Below, piece after piece: positions 25,939 to 33,600 of a stretch of DNA of 64,000 nt (within the stretch, counting starts at the first letter, position 1; the number at the start of each line of letters is the position of its first letter). The stretch spans positions 35,634 to 99,633 of the forward strand of contig JAFRNH010000041.1 in the NCBI GenBank assembly GCA_017430235.1, in the 5' to 3' direction. A model generated the notes under the pieces. That model was given only the letters and a program-made list of their open reading frames with translations. It was not told the origin of the DNA and searched no databases. The translations under genes were made by a program, and so were the position numbers. This DNA comes from Paludibacteraceae bacterium. Its GTDB lineage: Bacteria > Bacteroidota > Bacteroidia > Bacteroidales > Paludibacteraceae.

Positions 25939-26814
25939 ATGAAAAAGAATAATTTATTTACAGTCGTTTTACTTATTGTATTCTCATTTTTCTTGTTTTC
26001 CTGCGGTAATGCCTCAAAGGAATCAACTAGTAGTAAAAAAGAACTTTCAGTAGGCTTCTCGCCTGGTCCTTATTCCGATCTCTTCAAAGCGACCATTCAG
26101 CCAGCTCTCGAAAAGAAAGGTTATACCGTGAAGGTGGTGGAATTCACTGATTGGGTGACACCTAACCTTGCTTTGGCCAACAACGAGATAGATGCCAATA
26201 TTTACCAGAACACCCTCTATCGACAAAATTTCTGCGACACAAAAGGTGTTGATTTGACGGCAACTTTCTCCGTGCCTACAGCAGCTTTGGGATTATATTC
26301 CGACAAGTATAAAGTAAAGAGTCTTGACGAGTTGAAAGCACAACTACAGCCAGGTGGCATCGTTTCAGTCCCTAATGATGCAGTCAACCTTGCACGTGCG
26401 TTGCGTTTCCTTCGCTCGATTGGCTTGCTCACGATAAAATCTACGGTTGATGATAAAACAGCAACAGAAAATGATATTGACGAGAATCCATTCGAACTTA
26501 AGATTGTTCCATTGGAAGCAGCCCAGTTGCCTCGTTCCTTGGATGGTAGCACACTTGCAGTGATCCCTGGCAACTATGCCATCTCTTCAGGATTGAAACT
26601 CTCTTCCTCCATTGTAGGAGAGGCTTTGCCTTCAGAACTTCTTATCTGGTTCGTCGTAAACACGAAAGATGCCGATGCTCAATTCGTAAAGGATGTGCAG
26701 GAGGCATACGAATCAGAGGATTTCAAGAACTATTTTGAGGATCCAAAAAATGAGTTCGACAGGTTCCAACGTCCACAATGGTATGTGGATAAATGGAATA
26801 TCCAGAACAGATAA
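25939..26814 (+). CDS. metQ: MetQ-type substrate-binding lipoprotein
   Basis: 291 residues with a lipoprotein signal ending FLFSCG. The NlpA/MetQ pattern is clear: SVGFSPGPYSDLFKA, EIDANIYQNTLYRQ, ALGLYSDKYKVKSLDEL, GGIVSVPNDAVNLARALRFL and the C-terminal RPQWYVDKW. It captures methionine or a related thioether in the periplasm for the MetNI transporter encoded next. A stable hairpin lies between this gene and metN. Confidence 0.9.
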   Translation: MKKNNLFTVVLLIVFSFFLFSCGNASKESTSSKKELSVGFSPGPYSDLFKATIQPALEKKGYTVKVVEFTDWVTPNLALANNEIDANIYQNTLYRQNFCDTKGVDLTATFSVPTAALGLYSDKYKVKSLDELKAQLQPGGIVSVPNDAVNLARALRFLRSIGLLTIKSTVDDKTATENDIDENPFELKIVPLEAAQLPRSLDGSTLAVIPGNYAISSGLKLSSSIVGEALPSELLIWFVVNTKDADAQFVKDVQEAYESEDFKNYFEDPKNEFDRFQRPQWYVDKWNIQNR

Positions 26815-26832
26815 TAGTTCAATTCCTTTTAT

Positions 26833-26862
26833 AGATGCTCGATCAAACAGGATCGGGCATCT
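26833..26862 (+). other. Hairpin between metQ and metN
   Basis: AGATGCTCGATC (26833-26844) and GATCGGGCATCT (26851-26862) pair with one mismatch, with a 6-nt loop. Such a hairpin between the binding protein and the transporter genes usually stabilises the upstream message, giving more MetQ than MetNI. Confidence 0.65.
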
Positions 26863-26895
26863 ATTTGTATAACTCATAAAAAGTAAGAAGTATAG

Positions 26896-27912
26896 ATGAT
26901 AAAATTTAACAATGTAAGTGTTTCATTCAAAGATAAGAAGAGTCAGATAGTGCATGCTGTCAAGAATGTCTCTTTTGAAGTTGAGGATGGAGAAATTTTG
27001 GGAATTGTGGGCACCAGTGGAGCGGGTAAGAGCACACTTCTTCGTACGGTCAATCAGTTACAGCTTCCTACTGGCGGACAGACAATTGTGGATGGTAACG
27101 ACATTGGCAGTTTGTCGGGGGCAGAGCTGGCAAAGGCTCGTCACTCTATCGGTATGATTTTTCAGCAATTCAACCTTGTCAGCACCAAGACGGTGGCACA
27201 GAATGTGGCTTTCGCCATGGAGATAGCAGGGCGCAGCAAAGAAGAAATTAAACAACGAGTGCCAGAACTGTTGAAGCTTGTGGGTTTGAGCGAACGGGCG
27301 AATGTCTATCCGAATACATTAAGTGGTGGACAGAAGCAGCGAGTGGGAATTGCCCGCGCTGTGGCCAACAATCCCAAGATTCTGCTTTGCGACGAAGCCA
27401 CGTCGGCTTTGGATCCAGAGACCACCAATGATGTCTTGCAGCTTTTGAAAGAGATAAACCACAAGTTCGGTATCACCATTGTGCTTATCACTCACGAATT
27501 AGATGTGGTCAAAAAGATATGCCAGCGTGTGGTGGTGATGAATCGTGGAGAGGTAGTTGAAATAGGTGATGTGTTTGACGTCTTTACGAACCCACAGCAT
27601 GAGTTTACAAAGACACTCTTGTCGCACACCTTCGACCTCGACCTTCCGGATCGTTTGACGCACGATTATTCGAAACCGTTGGTGAGAATAGTTTACAACG
27701 GCGAGAAAGCAGAAGATGCCATCGTATCCAACGTGGTGAAACAGTATGCGGTTGATGTGAATATTTTGCATGGTAAGATTGAGTACATCAATGACAGACC
27801 ATTTGGTATTCTGATTGTTCAACTGATTGGAGAACAGGATGAAATAGAAAAGAGTTTAGATTATTTGAGTAAAAACACATATAGAACGGAGGTGATAAAT
27901 GAACGAAACTAA
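26896..27912 (+). CDS. metN: Methionine-type ABC transporter ATPase with NIL domain
   Basis: 338 residues. Walker A GTSGAGKST, Q-loop IFQQFNLV, signature LSGGQKQRVGIARA and Walker B KILLCDEATSALD are intact. The last 90 residues form an NIL domain that binds substrate and inhibits transport when methionine is plentiful. It overlaps metI by 14 bp. It powers import of methionine or a related organosulfur compound. Confidence 0.93.
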   Translation: MIKFNNVSVSFKDKKSQIVHAVKNVSFEVEDGEILGIVGTSGAGKSTLLRTVNQLQLPTGGQTIVDGNDIGSLSGAELAKARHSIGMIFQQFNLVSTKTVAQNVAFAMEIAGRSKEEIKQRVPELLKLVGLSERANVYPNTLSGGQKQRVGIARAVANNPKILLCDEATSALDPETTNDVLQLLKEINHKFGITIVLITHELDVVKKICQRVVVMNRGEVVEIGDVFDVFTNPQHEFTKTLLSHTFDLDLPDRLTHDYSKPLVRIVYNGEKAEDAIVSNVVKQYAVDVNILHGKIEYINDRPFGILIVQLIGEQDEIEKSLDYLSKNTYRTEVINERN

Positions 27913-28561
27913 TTATTCAGAACTGGTTAGTAACTTGTTGCCAGCGTTTGGTGAAACATTGGAGATGTGTGGAATCGCGCTTGCTTTGGCGATTTTGTTA
28001 GGTGTACCGCTTGGCGTGTTGTCTTATCTTACGAGCGACCGCAATATATGTCAGAATAAGCTTATCAATCTATTGGTCAGTTTTATATTGAATGTGATTA
28101 TGTCAACCCCGTTTGTGATTTTGTTGGTGTTGTTGCTGCCTTTCACAAAGTTGGTGGTGGGCACCTCCATAGGACCTGAGGCCGCATCGGTGCCGTTAGG
28201 CATTGTTGCCATCGCTTTCTATGCACGTTTGGTGGAGGGCAATTTGCATGGTGTGGACAAAGGGGTGATAGAGGCATCGATAGCCATGGGAGCCACATGG
28301 TTCAAGATTGTCACCAATGTCTTGTTGCCAGGTGCATTCAGTGGCATGATACGAGGATTGACCGTTCTGGCGGTCACGCTGGTGGGCTATTCGGCTATGG
28401 CCGGTATTGTGGGTGGCGGTGGCGTCGGTGACCTTGCTATTCGGTTCGGCTACTATCGTTACCAGACCGATGTTATGATCATCACAGTACTTTTGCTTAT
28501 TGGATTGGTACAGATTATTCAGACATTGGGAGAAAAGGCTTCTCAAAAAGCGCAAAAATAG
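27899..28561 (+). CDS. metI: Methionine-type ABC transporter permease
   Basis: 220 residues with about five membrane helices. MSTPFVILLVLLLPFTKLVVGTSIG and the EAA-loop region EASIAMGATWFKIVTNVLLPGA match MetI. It starts inside the end of metN (14-bp overlap). The set metQ-metN-metI is complete. Confidence 0.93.
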   Translation: MNETNYSELVSNLLPAFGETLEMCGIALALAILLGVPLGVLSYLTSDRNICQNKLINLLVSFILNVIMSTPFVILLVLLLPFTKLVVGTSIGPEAASVPLGIVAIAFYARLVEGNLHGVDKGVIEASIAMGATWFKIVTNVLLPGAFSGMIRGLTVLAVTLVGYSAMAGIVGGGGVGDLAIRFGYYRYQTDVMIITVLLLIGLVQIIQTLGEKASQKAQK

Positions 28562-28611
28562 GGCGATTATAAACAATACATAAGAACCCAAATAGTGTTA
28601 ATTGTAACGAA

Positions 28612-28650
28612 AGACATTGCTCCGCGATGAGGGTGGGGCGATGTCTGTTT
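28612..28650 (+). terminator. Terminator after metI
   Basis: AGACATTGCTCC (28612-28623) pairs with GGGGCGATGTCT (28635-28646) using two G-U pairs, followed by GTTTGATTTC. It probably ends the transsulfuration/importer transcript. Confidence 0.6.
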
Positions 28651-28794
28651 GATTTCTAAAAGAAGTCCATAGAACCTACCTGTAATATTAAAATCAATCT
28701 GTCTTTTTGTCCTTCCTAACAAACTTACTTTTTTATCAATTCATAATCATGCGTATAATCACAGTGTCAATATCGAATACATTGTAAATGTATT

Positions 28795-28815
28795 AATCTA
28801 CTAAATTAATAGGTA
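28795..28815 (+). promoter_or_regulatory. Putative Rrf2 operator, site D (distal)
   Basis: AATCTAC-N7-ATAGGTA, a weaker copy of the island's inverted repeat, 79 bp upstream of site C. Two sites could allow cooperative binding. Confidence 0.5.
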
Positions 28816-28873
28816 TTTATAAATATGTTATAATCAATGCAATACAAAAAAATATTTTTATTTTATTGAATAT

Positions 28874-28894
28874 AACCTACCAAAGTAGTATGTA
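28874..28894 (+). promoter_or_regulatory. Putative Rrf2 operator, site C (cysK copy 4)
   Basis: AACCTAC-N7-GTATGTA, positioned like site B relative to an identical -7 context (TTTTATATTTGCATCGT). Confidence 0.65.
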
Positions 28895-28909
28895 AATAAA
28901 AAATTGTTT

Positions 28910-28917
28910 TATATTTG
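28910..28917 (+). promoter_or_regulatory. -7 box of the cysK copy 4 promoter
   Basis: TATATTTG, 36 bp from the left edge of site C. The AAGGAGG at 28934-28940 is the Shine-Dalgarno that decides the start at 28948. Confidence 0.7.
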
Positions 28918-28947
28918 CATCGTAAAATCAAAAAAGGAGGATATTAT

Positions 28948-29934
28948 ATGGCAAACATTCATCAATCAATCGCAGAATTAGTAGGGAAGACCCCACTTCT
29001 TCAGCTTAATGGGTATAGTAAAGCAAAAAACCTTAAGGCTAACATTATAGCAAAATTGGAGTACTTCAATCCCAATCAATCGGTCAAGGACAGAATAGCC
29101 CTTGCCATGGTGGAGACGGCAGAGAAAGAAGGCAAGTTAAAGAAAGGAGACACCATAATCGAACTTACTAGTGGTAACACGGGTGTAGGTCTTGCTGCTA
29201 TAGCAGCAGCCAAAGGTTATCCTTTCAGAGTCTATATTCAAGATCAGGTGTCGAAAGAACGTTTTCAAGTAATTCATGCTTTCGGAGGGAAAACGGTTAA
29301 ACTTTCTGAAGTGCCTGAAATAGTTGAAAGTTTCGAAAAAAATGGTCCTGATTTCATTGAGTGTGTAAAAGCGTTGGAACGTCATGTTGCAGGAGAAAAG
29401 AATCTGTGGTTCGCTGATCAGACCCGCAACCCAGCCAATCCTAATGTCCATTTTCATACAACGGGTCCTGAGATTTGGAACGACATCGACGGAAAGGTGG
29501 ATGCCTTTGTGGCTTGCGTAGGTACGGGCGGTACACTTTCAGGCGTGGGAAATTTCTTGAAATCGAAGAATCCGAATGTAAAGATCTTCGGTGTACAGCC
29601 TACAGAAGATTCTTTCCAATCACCTGAACGTCCTGACCAAGAGGAGATCACGGGTGTGCATCCGTTCGAGAACACCAAGGAGGAGTATATTCCAGCCAAC
29701 CTCGACCGTAAGGTATATGATGGTTATTTTGAGGTACACACGGATCAAGCATACGAGGCAGCTCGTCTTTTGGCGAAAAAGGATGGTGTGTTGGTGGGCG
29801 CTTCTTCTGGTGCTGCCCTCTATGCCGCTACTCAACTGGCTCAGCGTGAGGAGTTCAAAGGAAAGAATATCGTTGTCCTTCTGCCAGACACTGGATTGAG
29901 ATACTTGTCAACGCACTTATTTCAAGCAGAATAA
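28948..29934 (+). CDS. Divergent cysteine synthase-family enzyme, copy 4
   Basis: 328 residues from the ATG placed after AAGGAGG; the in-frame upstream ATG is ignored. PLP Lys47 lies in NPNQSVKDR (Asn-Gln replace the usual Ala-Gly), and TSGNTGVGL and [10 protein letters not shown] are intact. Compared with copies 1 and 2 it has two longer loops: about residues 107-145 (EVPEIVESFEKNGPDFIE) and about 225-250 (SFQSPERPDQEEITGVHPF). It may use a modified acceptor or a thiol other than sulfide. It has its own operator and terminator, so it is a single-gene unit or leads into the ATP-grasp and esterase genes. Confidence 0.88.
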   Translation: MANIHQSIAELVGKTPLLQLNGYSKAKNLKANIIAKLEYFNPNQSVKDRIALAMVETAEKEGKLKKGDTIIELTSGNTGVGLAAIAAAKGYPFRVYIQDQVSKERFQVIHAFGGKTVKLSEVPEIVESFEKNGPDFIECVKALERHVAGEKNLWFADQTRNPANPNVHFHTTGPEIWNDIDGKVDAFVACVGTGGTLSGVGNFLKSKNPNVKIFGVQPTEDSFQSPERPDQEEITGVHPFENTKEEYIPANLDRKVYDGYFEVHTDQAYEAARLLAKKDGVLVGASSGAALYAATQLAQREEFKGKNIVVLLPDTGLRYLSTHLFQAE

Positions 29935-29945
29935 TATATCTTTTT

Positions 29946-29991
29946 CTACCTAAAGGTTTTTTGTCTTTAGGTAGTTTGTTTTTTTTTTATT
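29946..29991 (+). terminator. Rho-independent terminator after cysK copy 4
   Basis: CTACCTAAAG (29946-29955) and CTTTAGGTAG (29965-29974) form a perfect 10-bp stem followed by a long T-run. Only about 10 bp remain before the ATP-grasp gene, so that gene probably depends on read-through. Confidence 0.9.
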
Positions 29992-30001
29992 TGAGGAGAA
30001 A

Positions 30002-31192
30002 ATGAATTTTATTTTTATATCACCAAATTTTCCATATACCTATTGGAATTTTTGCGACAGACTTAAACAAAATGGTGTTAATGTATTAGGCATTGGCGAC
30101 TCTTCGTATGATGCGCTGAACATAAATCTGAAGAATTCACTGACCGAATACTATAAGGTGGATTCCTTACAGGACTATGACCAGGTGTTTAAGGCTGTGG
30201 CTTTTTTCTCGTTCAAATATGGCAAAATCGATTGGATAGAATCCAACAATGAGTTCTGGCTAGAACAGGATGCTCGTCTTCGTACTGATTTTAATATTAA
30301 TACAGGCATAAAATCTGATAGAATTGCCAACTACAAAAGTAAATATCAGATGAAGGAGTTTTATCGTAAGGCAGGTGTGCCTGTGGCACGCATCCAGCAT
30401 GTCACGACGATAAAGAAAGCTCAGGAATTTGTAAAACTTACAGGGTATCCGGTCTTCGCAAAACCTGAGATAGGGGTTGGCGCCACCGATACGTTCAAGA
30501 TTACGAATGATGAGGAGTTACAAGATTTTTTCAATCGAAAGCCCGATTTCCCATACGTTATTGAAGAGTTCGTGACGGGAGACATCTGCTCTTATGATGC
30601 TATTGTGGATAATGAGGGCAATCCTCTCTTCGAGAGTATGACAGTTTGGCCTCCTTCTGTAGCGGACATCGTCAAATATCAATTGGATTTGATGTACTAT
30701 ACAGCCTCTGATTTGCCAGCGGGACTTCGTCGATTGGGTCGTGCGGCTGTGAAGGCTTTCGAGGTGCAGAACCGTTTCGTGCATTTGGAGTTCTTCCGAC
30801 TATCTGCAGACAAACTTGGACTTGGCAAAAAGGGCAGTTTCGTTGGATTGGAGGTCAATATGCGACCTGCAGGGGGGTACACTCCAGATATGATGAATTG
30901 GGCTCACAGTACGGATGTTTATCAGATATGGGCTGATATGGTGACATCCAACAAACGTCTTTTACCAGACAGCAACCAACATCAATATTGTGTCTTTGCT
31001 TCAAGACGTGATATCCATGATTATGTGCATAGCCATGAGGAGATTATAGAACGTTATGGAGACAAGATGCTCATGTGCGAACGTATGCCCGACATGATGG
31101 CTCCGCAGATGGGTAATCAGATGTACACAGCGTATGCAGCAGATTTGAAAAAAACTTTGGAGTTTATTAAATTTGTTCACCAACAAAAGTAA
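30002..31192 (+). CDS. ATP-grasp carboxylate ligase of unknown substrate
   Basis: 396 residues with the ATP-grasp fold: a pre-ATP-grasp domain at 1-105 (NFIFISPNFPYTYWNFCDRL), the ATP-binding lobe with GYPVFAKPEIGVGATDTFKI and VIEEFVTGDICSYDA, and the Mg-binding end FVGLEVNMRPAGGYTPDMMN. These ligases make an acylphosphate and join it to an amine or thiol. Preceded by GAGGAG, it follows the cysK copy 4 terminator by only 10 bp and is followed 15 bp later by an esterase. The pair could make and trim a cysteine-containing peptide or conjugate, which is inference. Confidence 0.8.
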   Translation: MNFIFISPNFPYTYWNFCDRLKQNGVNVLGIGDSSYDALNINLKNSLTEYYKVDSLQDYDQVFKAVAFFSFKYGKIDWIESNNEFWLEQDARLRTDFNINTGIKSDRIANYKSKYQMKEFYRKAGVPVARIQHVTTIKKAQEFVKLTGYPVFAKPEIGVGATDTFKITNDEELQDFFNRKPDFPYVIEEFVTGDICSYDAIVDNEGNPLFESMTVWPPSVADIVKYQLDLMYYTASDLPAGLRRLGRAAVKAFEVQNRFVHLEFFRLSADKLGLGKKGSFVGLEVNMRPAGGYTPDMMNWAHSTDVYQIWADMVTSNKRLLPDSNQHQYCVFASRRDIHDYVHSHEEIIERYGDKMLMCERMPDMMAPQMGNQMYTAYAADLKKTLEFIKFVHQQK

Positions 31193-31207
31193 CTTATCTA
31201 TTTAGGA

Positions 31208-31951
31208 ATGGAGATTAATTATTATAAAGAATATAGCCATTATCTTGGAAGAGATATGGAATTTAAAACCTATGGAAGACCGGGTGGTAAATTGGCCTTC
31301 GCCTTCGCACCTCAGAATGGAAGATTCTATGATTTCGAGAGTTTTGGAATGGTGAATGAGTTGGAACCTTGGATTAACTCAGGGAAACTGATGTTGGTCA
31401 CTCCTGACAGTATCGATTTGGAGACTTGGAGCGATGAGAATGGTAATCCTCGCTATCGAATTGAACAACAGGAGCGCTGGTTCAAATATATCACCGAGGA
31501 ACTTTTTGCCCGTGCTGTGCAACTTAATAATTCGTTTGGCTACAAAGCTTTGGTGACAGGCTGTAGCATGGGAGGCGTGCATAGTGGTAATTTCTTCTTT
31601 CGCCGCCCAGATCTGTTTGATGTGATGATTTCACTCAGCGGACTCTTCAATGCCCAGTATTTTTTTCATGACTATTTCGATGATTTGGTCTATAATAATT
31701 CTCCCGTTCACTTCTTGCGTAATCTTCCGCCTGATCATTACTATAACCAGCTCTACCGAGAAAGCCGCATTATCTGTTGCGTGGGACAGGGTGCATGGGA
31801 AGATGAATTGTTGGCTGGTACTCGCGAGTTGGATACCGTCCTTGCAGAGAAAGGTATTCCTGCCTGGTTCGATTATTGGGGAACCGATTCTGCTCATGAT
31901 TGGGCATGGTGGCGTAAACAGATTGTTTACTTCATGGATAAGGTCTTGTAG
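31208..31951 (+). CDS. Alpha/beta-hydrolase esterase
   Basis: 247 residues of the esterase-D/putative esterase family. The nucleophile is Ser120 in TGCSMGGVHS, and a C-terminal GTDSAHDWAWW holds the likely catalytic His; the acid is probably in CVGQGAWEDE. There is no signal peptide, so it is cytoplasmic. It is translationally close to the ATP-grasp gene (15-bp gap) and likely works on its product or substrate. The substrate is unknown. Confidence 0.8.
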   Translation: MEINYYKEYSHYLGRDMEFKTYGRPGGKLAFAFAPQNGRFYDFESFGMVNELEPWINSGKLMLVTPDSIDLETWSDENGNPRYRIEQQERWFKYITEELFARAVQLNNSFGYKALVTGCSMGGVHSGNFFFRRPDLFDVMISLSGLFNAQYFFHDYFDDLVYNNSPVHFLRNLPPDHYYNQLYRESRIICCVGQGAWEDELLAGTRELDTVLAEKGIPAWFDYWGTDSAHDWAWWRKQIVYFMDKVL

Positions 31952-32057
31952 AAGTATTATATAGATGACTTTTGGGTGAATTAATTTCTTAAAGGTTATT
32001 TTATAACTAATTGATATATATTGCATTATAAAAAAATAATACATAATTTATTAAAAT

Positions 32058-32078
32058 AACCTATTAAAACGGTAGGTT
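32058..32078 (+). promoter_or_regulatory. Putative Rrf2 operator, site E (second DK pair)
   Basis: AACCTAT-N7-GTAGGTT, starting 37 bp before the -7 box at 32095. It places the second DK pair under the same control as metY and the first cluster. Confidence 0.68.
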
Positions 32079-32094
32079 GTAGTGTTTTTTGTAT

Positions 32095-32102
32095 TATCTT
32101 TG
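32095..32102 (+). promoter_or_regulatory. -7 box of the second DK promoter
   Basis: TATCTTTG followed by CATCAT, 32 bp before the D2 start codon. Confidence 0.7.
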
Positions 32103-32133
32103 CATCATATAACAAGAAAAATAACGTAATACT

Positions 32134-33600
32134 ATGACTATAAACTTAAACAACTCCAATGTGGCGGTCCGTGAGAACCGTATCGGTTCTATCACGGGGT
32201 ACATTGGTTCTTTAAAAGATTTGGCGGAGAAGTCGGAATGTGGCACGCTGAAAGGATGCGCACGATGTTTCTCTCAATCCAGTACTTGCCTCTCGCTCTG
32301 TGGCTTGAGTCAGTTGGCGGGTATTCGTGATGTGGCGGTCATTCACCACGGTCCTTCTGGCTGTTCGGTAACTAGTTCCAACAGCTACTATATGTCGAAG
32401 GTGATGGCGAAGAAACGTGGTGTCACTTCCGATACGGTGTATGTCGGTACGGATATGAACGAGAAAGATACCATCTTTGGTTCCACGGAAAGTCTTCGCA
32501 AGATCATTTTGGAGACCAACCGTCGTTATCATCCAAAAGCGATTTTTGTCTCTAGTTCTTGTGCTACGGGTATCATCGGTGAGGATATTGACAGCATCGT
32601 GGATGATGTGAAGTCAGAGATCGAAGTGCCTGTCGTGGCTGTCCACTGTGAAGGCTTCAAATCGAAGATATGGGCGACAGGTTTTGATATATCCGATCAT
32701 GCGGTGATGCAGTCTATCGTACAGAAGCCTCGTCCGGGTGTTAAGACCAACAAGATCAACTTCAAGAACTTCTTTGAGTCGGCTCGCCCCGAGATCATCG
32801 AGATGTTCAAACAATTCGACCTCGACCCTGTCTTTCTTTATTGTAACTCAACGGTAGAGGAACTTTCACACTTGTCGGAGAGTTTGGCCACTACTTGTAT
32901 CTGTGGTACGTTGGGCAATTACTTGGGCAACGCCTTGGAAGAGAAATATGGAGTGCCATACGTGCGCAGTATCAATCAATGTGGTATCACAGGCTTTGAG
33001 ACATGGTTGCGCGAGATCGGAAAGGTTACTCACCGAGAGGATAAAATAGAAGCTTATATTCAAGAACAACGAGCCATCTACCTTCCTAAGATCGAGGAGG
33101 TGAAGAAGGAATTGACAGGTTTGACGGCTGTCTTGGGCATGGGACCTGGTTATACCTTCGAAGTATCCAGAGTGCTGAATGAACTCGGCATCAAGGTGGT
33201 ATGGGCATTGGCTTGGCATTATGACAAGAAATATGAGAATGGTGACGTTCCTCCATCGATGAAGTATCTGTTGGATAACAACATAGACTTTGAGACATCG
33301 GTGGCTGATCAGCAGAACTATGAGGTGATGAACATCCTCAATAAATATAAACCAGACATGTACCTTTCTCGTCACCCAGGCTCCACCGTTTGGGCAATCA
33401 AGAATGGAACACCAGCTATTTACGTAGCGGATGAATACATGATCTTTGGTTATAAACACACGTTGGAGTTTGCGAACACGGTTCTCGATACGATTCGAAA
33501 CCGCAGTTTTGAAGCGAATCTGGCAAAACGTTCCAAACTTCCTTACACGCAATGGTGGTATGAACAAAAGGTTGATAAATTTTTCGAGGAGGCAAAATAA
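32134..33600 (+). CDS. NifD/NifE-like subunit, pair 2
   Basis: 488 residues. P-cluster-type ligands are Cys52, Cys77 (GPSGCSVT) and Cys143 (SSCATGIIGEDI). The cofactor cysteine is kept as Cys257 (TCICGTLGNYLG), but where pair 1 has the cofactor histidine (GDEH) this protein has ADEY (Tyr435). NifE likewise keeps the Cys and lacks the His. Gln191 and His195 of NifD are Trp180 and Phe184, as in pair 1. An N-terminal Cys36-x5-Cys42-x2-Cys45 is shared with pair 1. It is either a NifEN-like maturation scaffold for the first pair or a second reductase with altered cofactor binding. Confidence 0.82.
   Translation: MTINLNNSNVAVRENRIGSITGYIGSLKDLAEKSECGTLKGCARCFSQSSTCLSLCGLSQLAGIRDVAVIHHGPSGCSVTSSNSYYMSKVMAKKRGVTSDTVYVGTDMNEKDTIFGSTESLRKIILETNRRYHPKAIFVSSSCATGIIGEDIDSIVDDVKSEIEVPVVAVHCEGFKSKIWATGFDISDHAVMQSIVQKPRPGVKTNKINFKNFFESARPEIIEMFKQFDLDPVFLYCNSTVEELSHLSESLATTCICGTLGNYLGNALEEKYGVPYVRSINQCGITGFETWLREIGKVTHREDKIEAYIQEQRAIYLPKIEEVKKELTGLTAVLGMGPGYTFEVSRVLNELGIKVVWALAWHYDKKYENGDVPPSMKYLLDNNIDFETSVADQQNYEVMNILNKYKPDMYLSRHPGSTVWAIKNGTPAIYVADEYMIFGYKHTLEFANTVLDTIRNRSFEANLAKRSKLPYTQWWYEQKVDKFFEEAK

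Larger units (their letters stand above)
28562..28947 (+). other. Regulatory interval between metI and cysK copy 4
   Basis: A 386-bp region with a terminator after metI (28612-28646), then two operators (28795 and 28874) and a -7 box. A lone half-site AACCTACC lies at 28673-28680. No gene is seen in it. Confidence 0.65.

Noticed and set aside
28673-28680. Additional operator after metI
   Set aside because: Only the AACCTACC half-site is present; the partner GTAGGTT half is missing.
29946-29974. Operator-like CTACC...GGTAG palindrome
   Set aside because: It is a perfect 10-bp stem with a T-run directly after a stop codon, so it is a terminator rather than a binding site.
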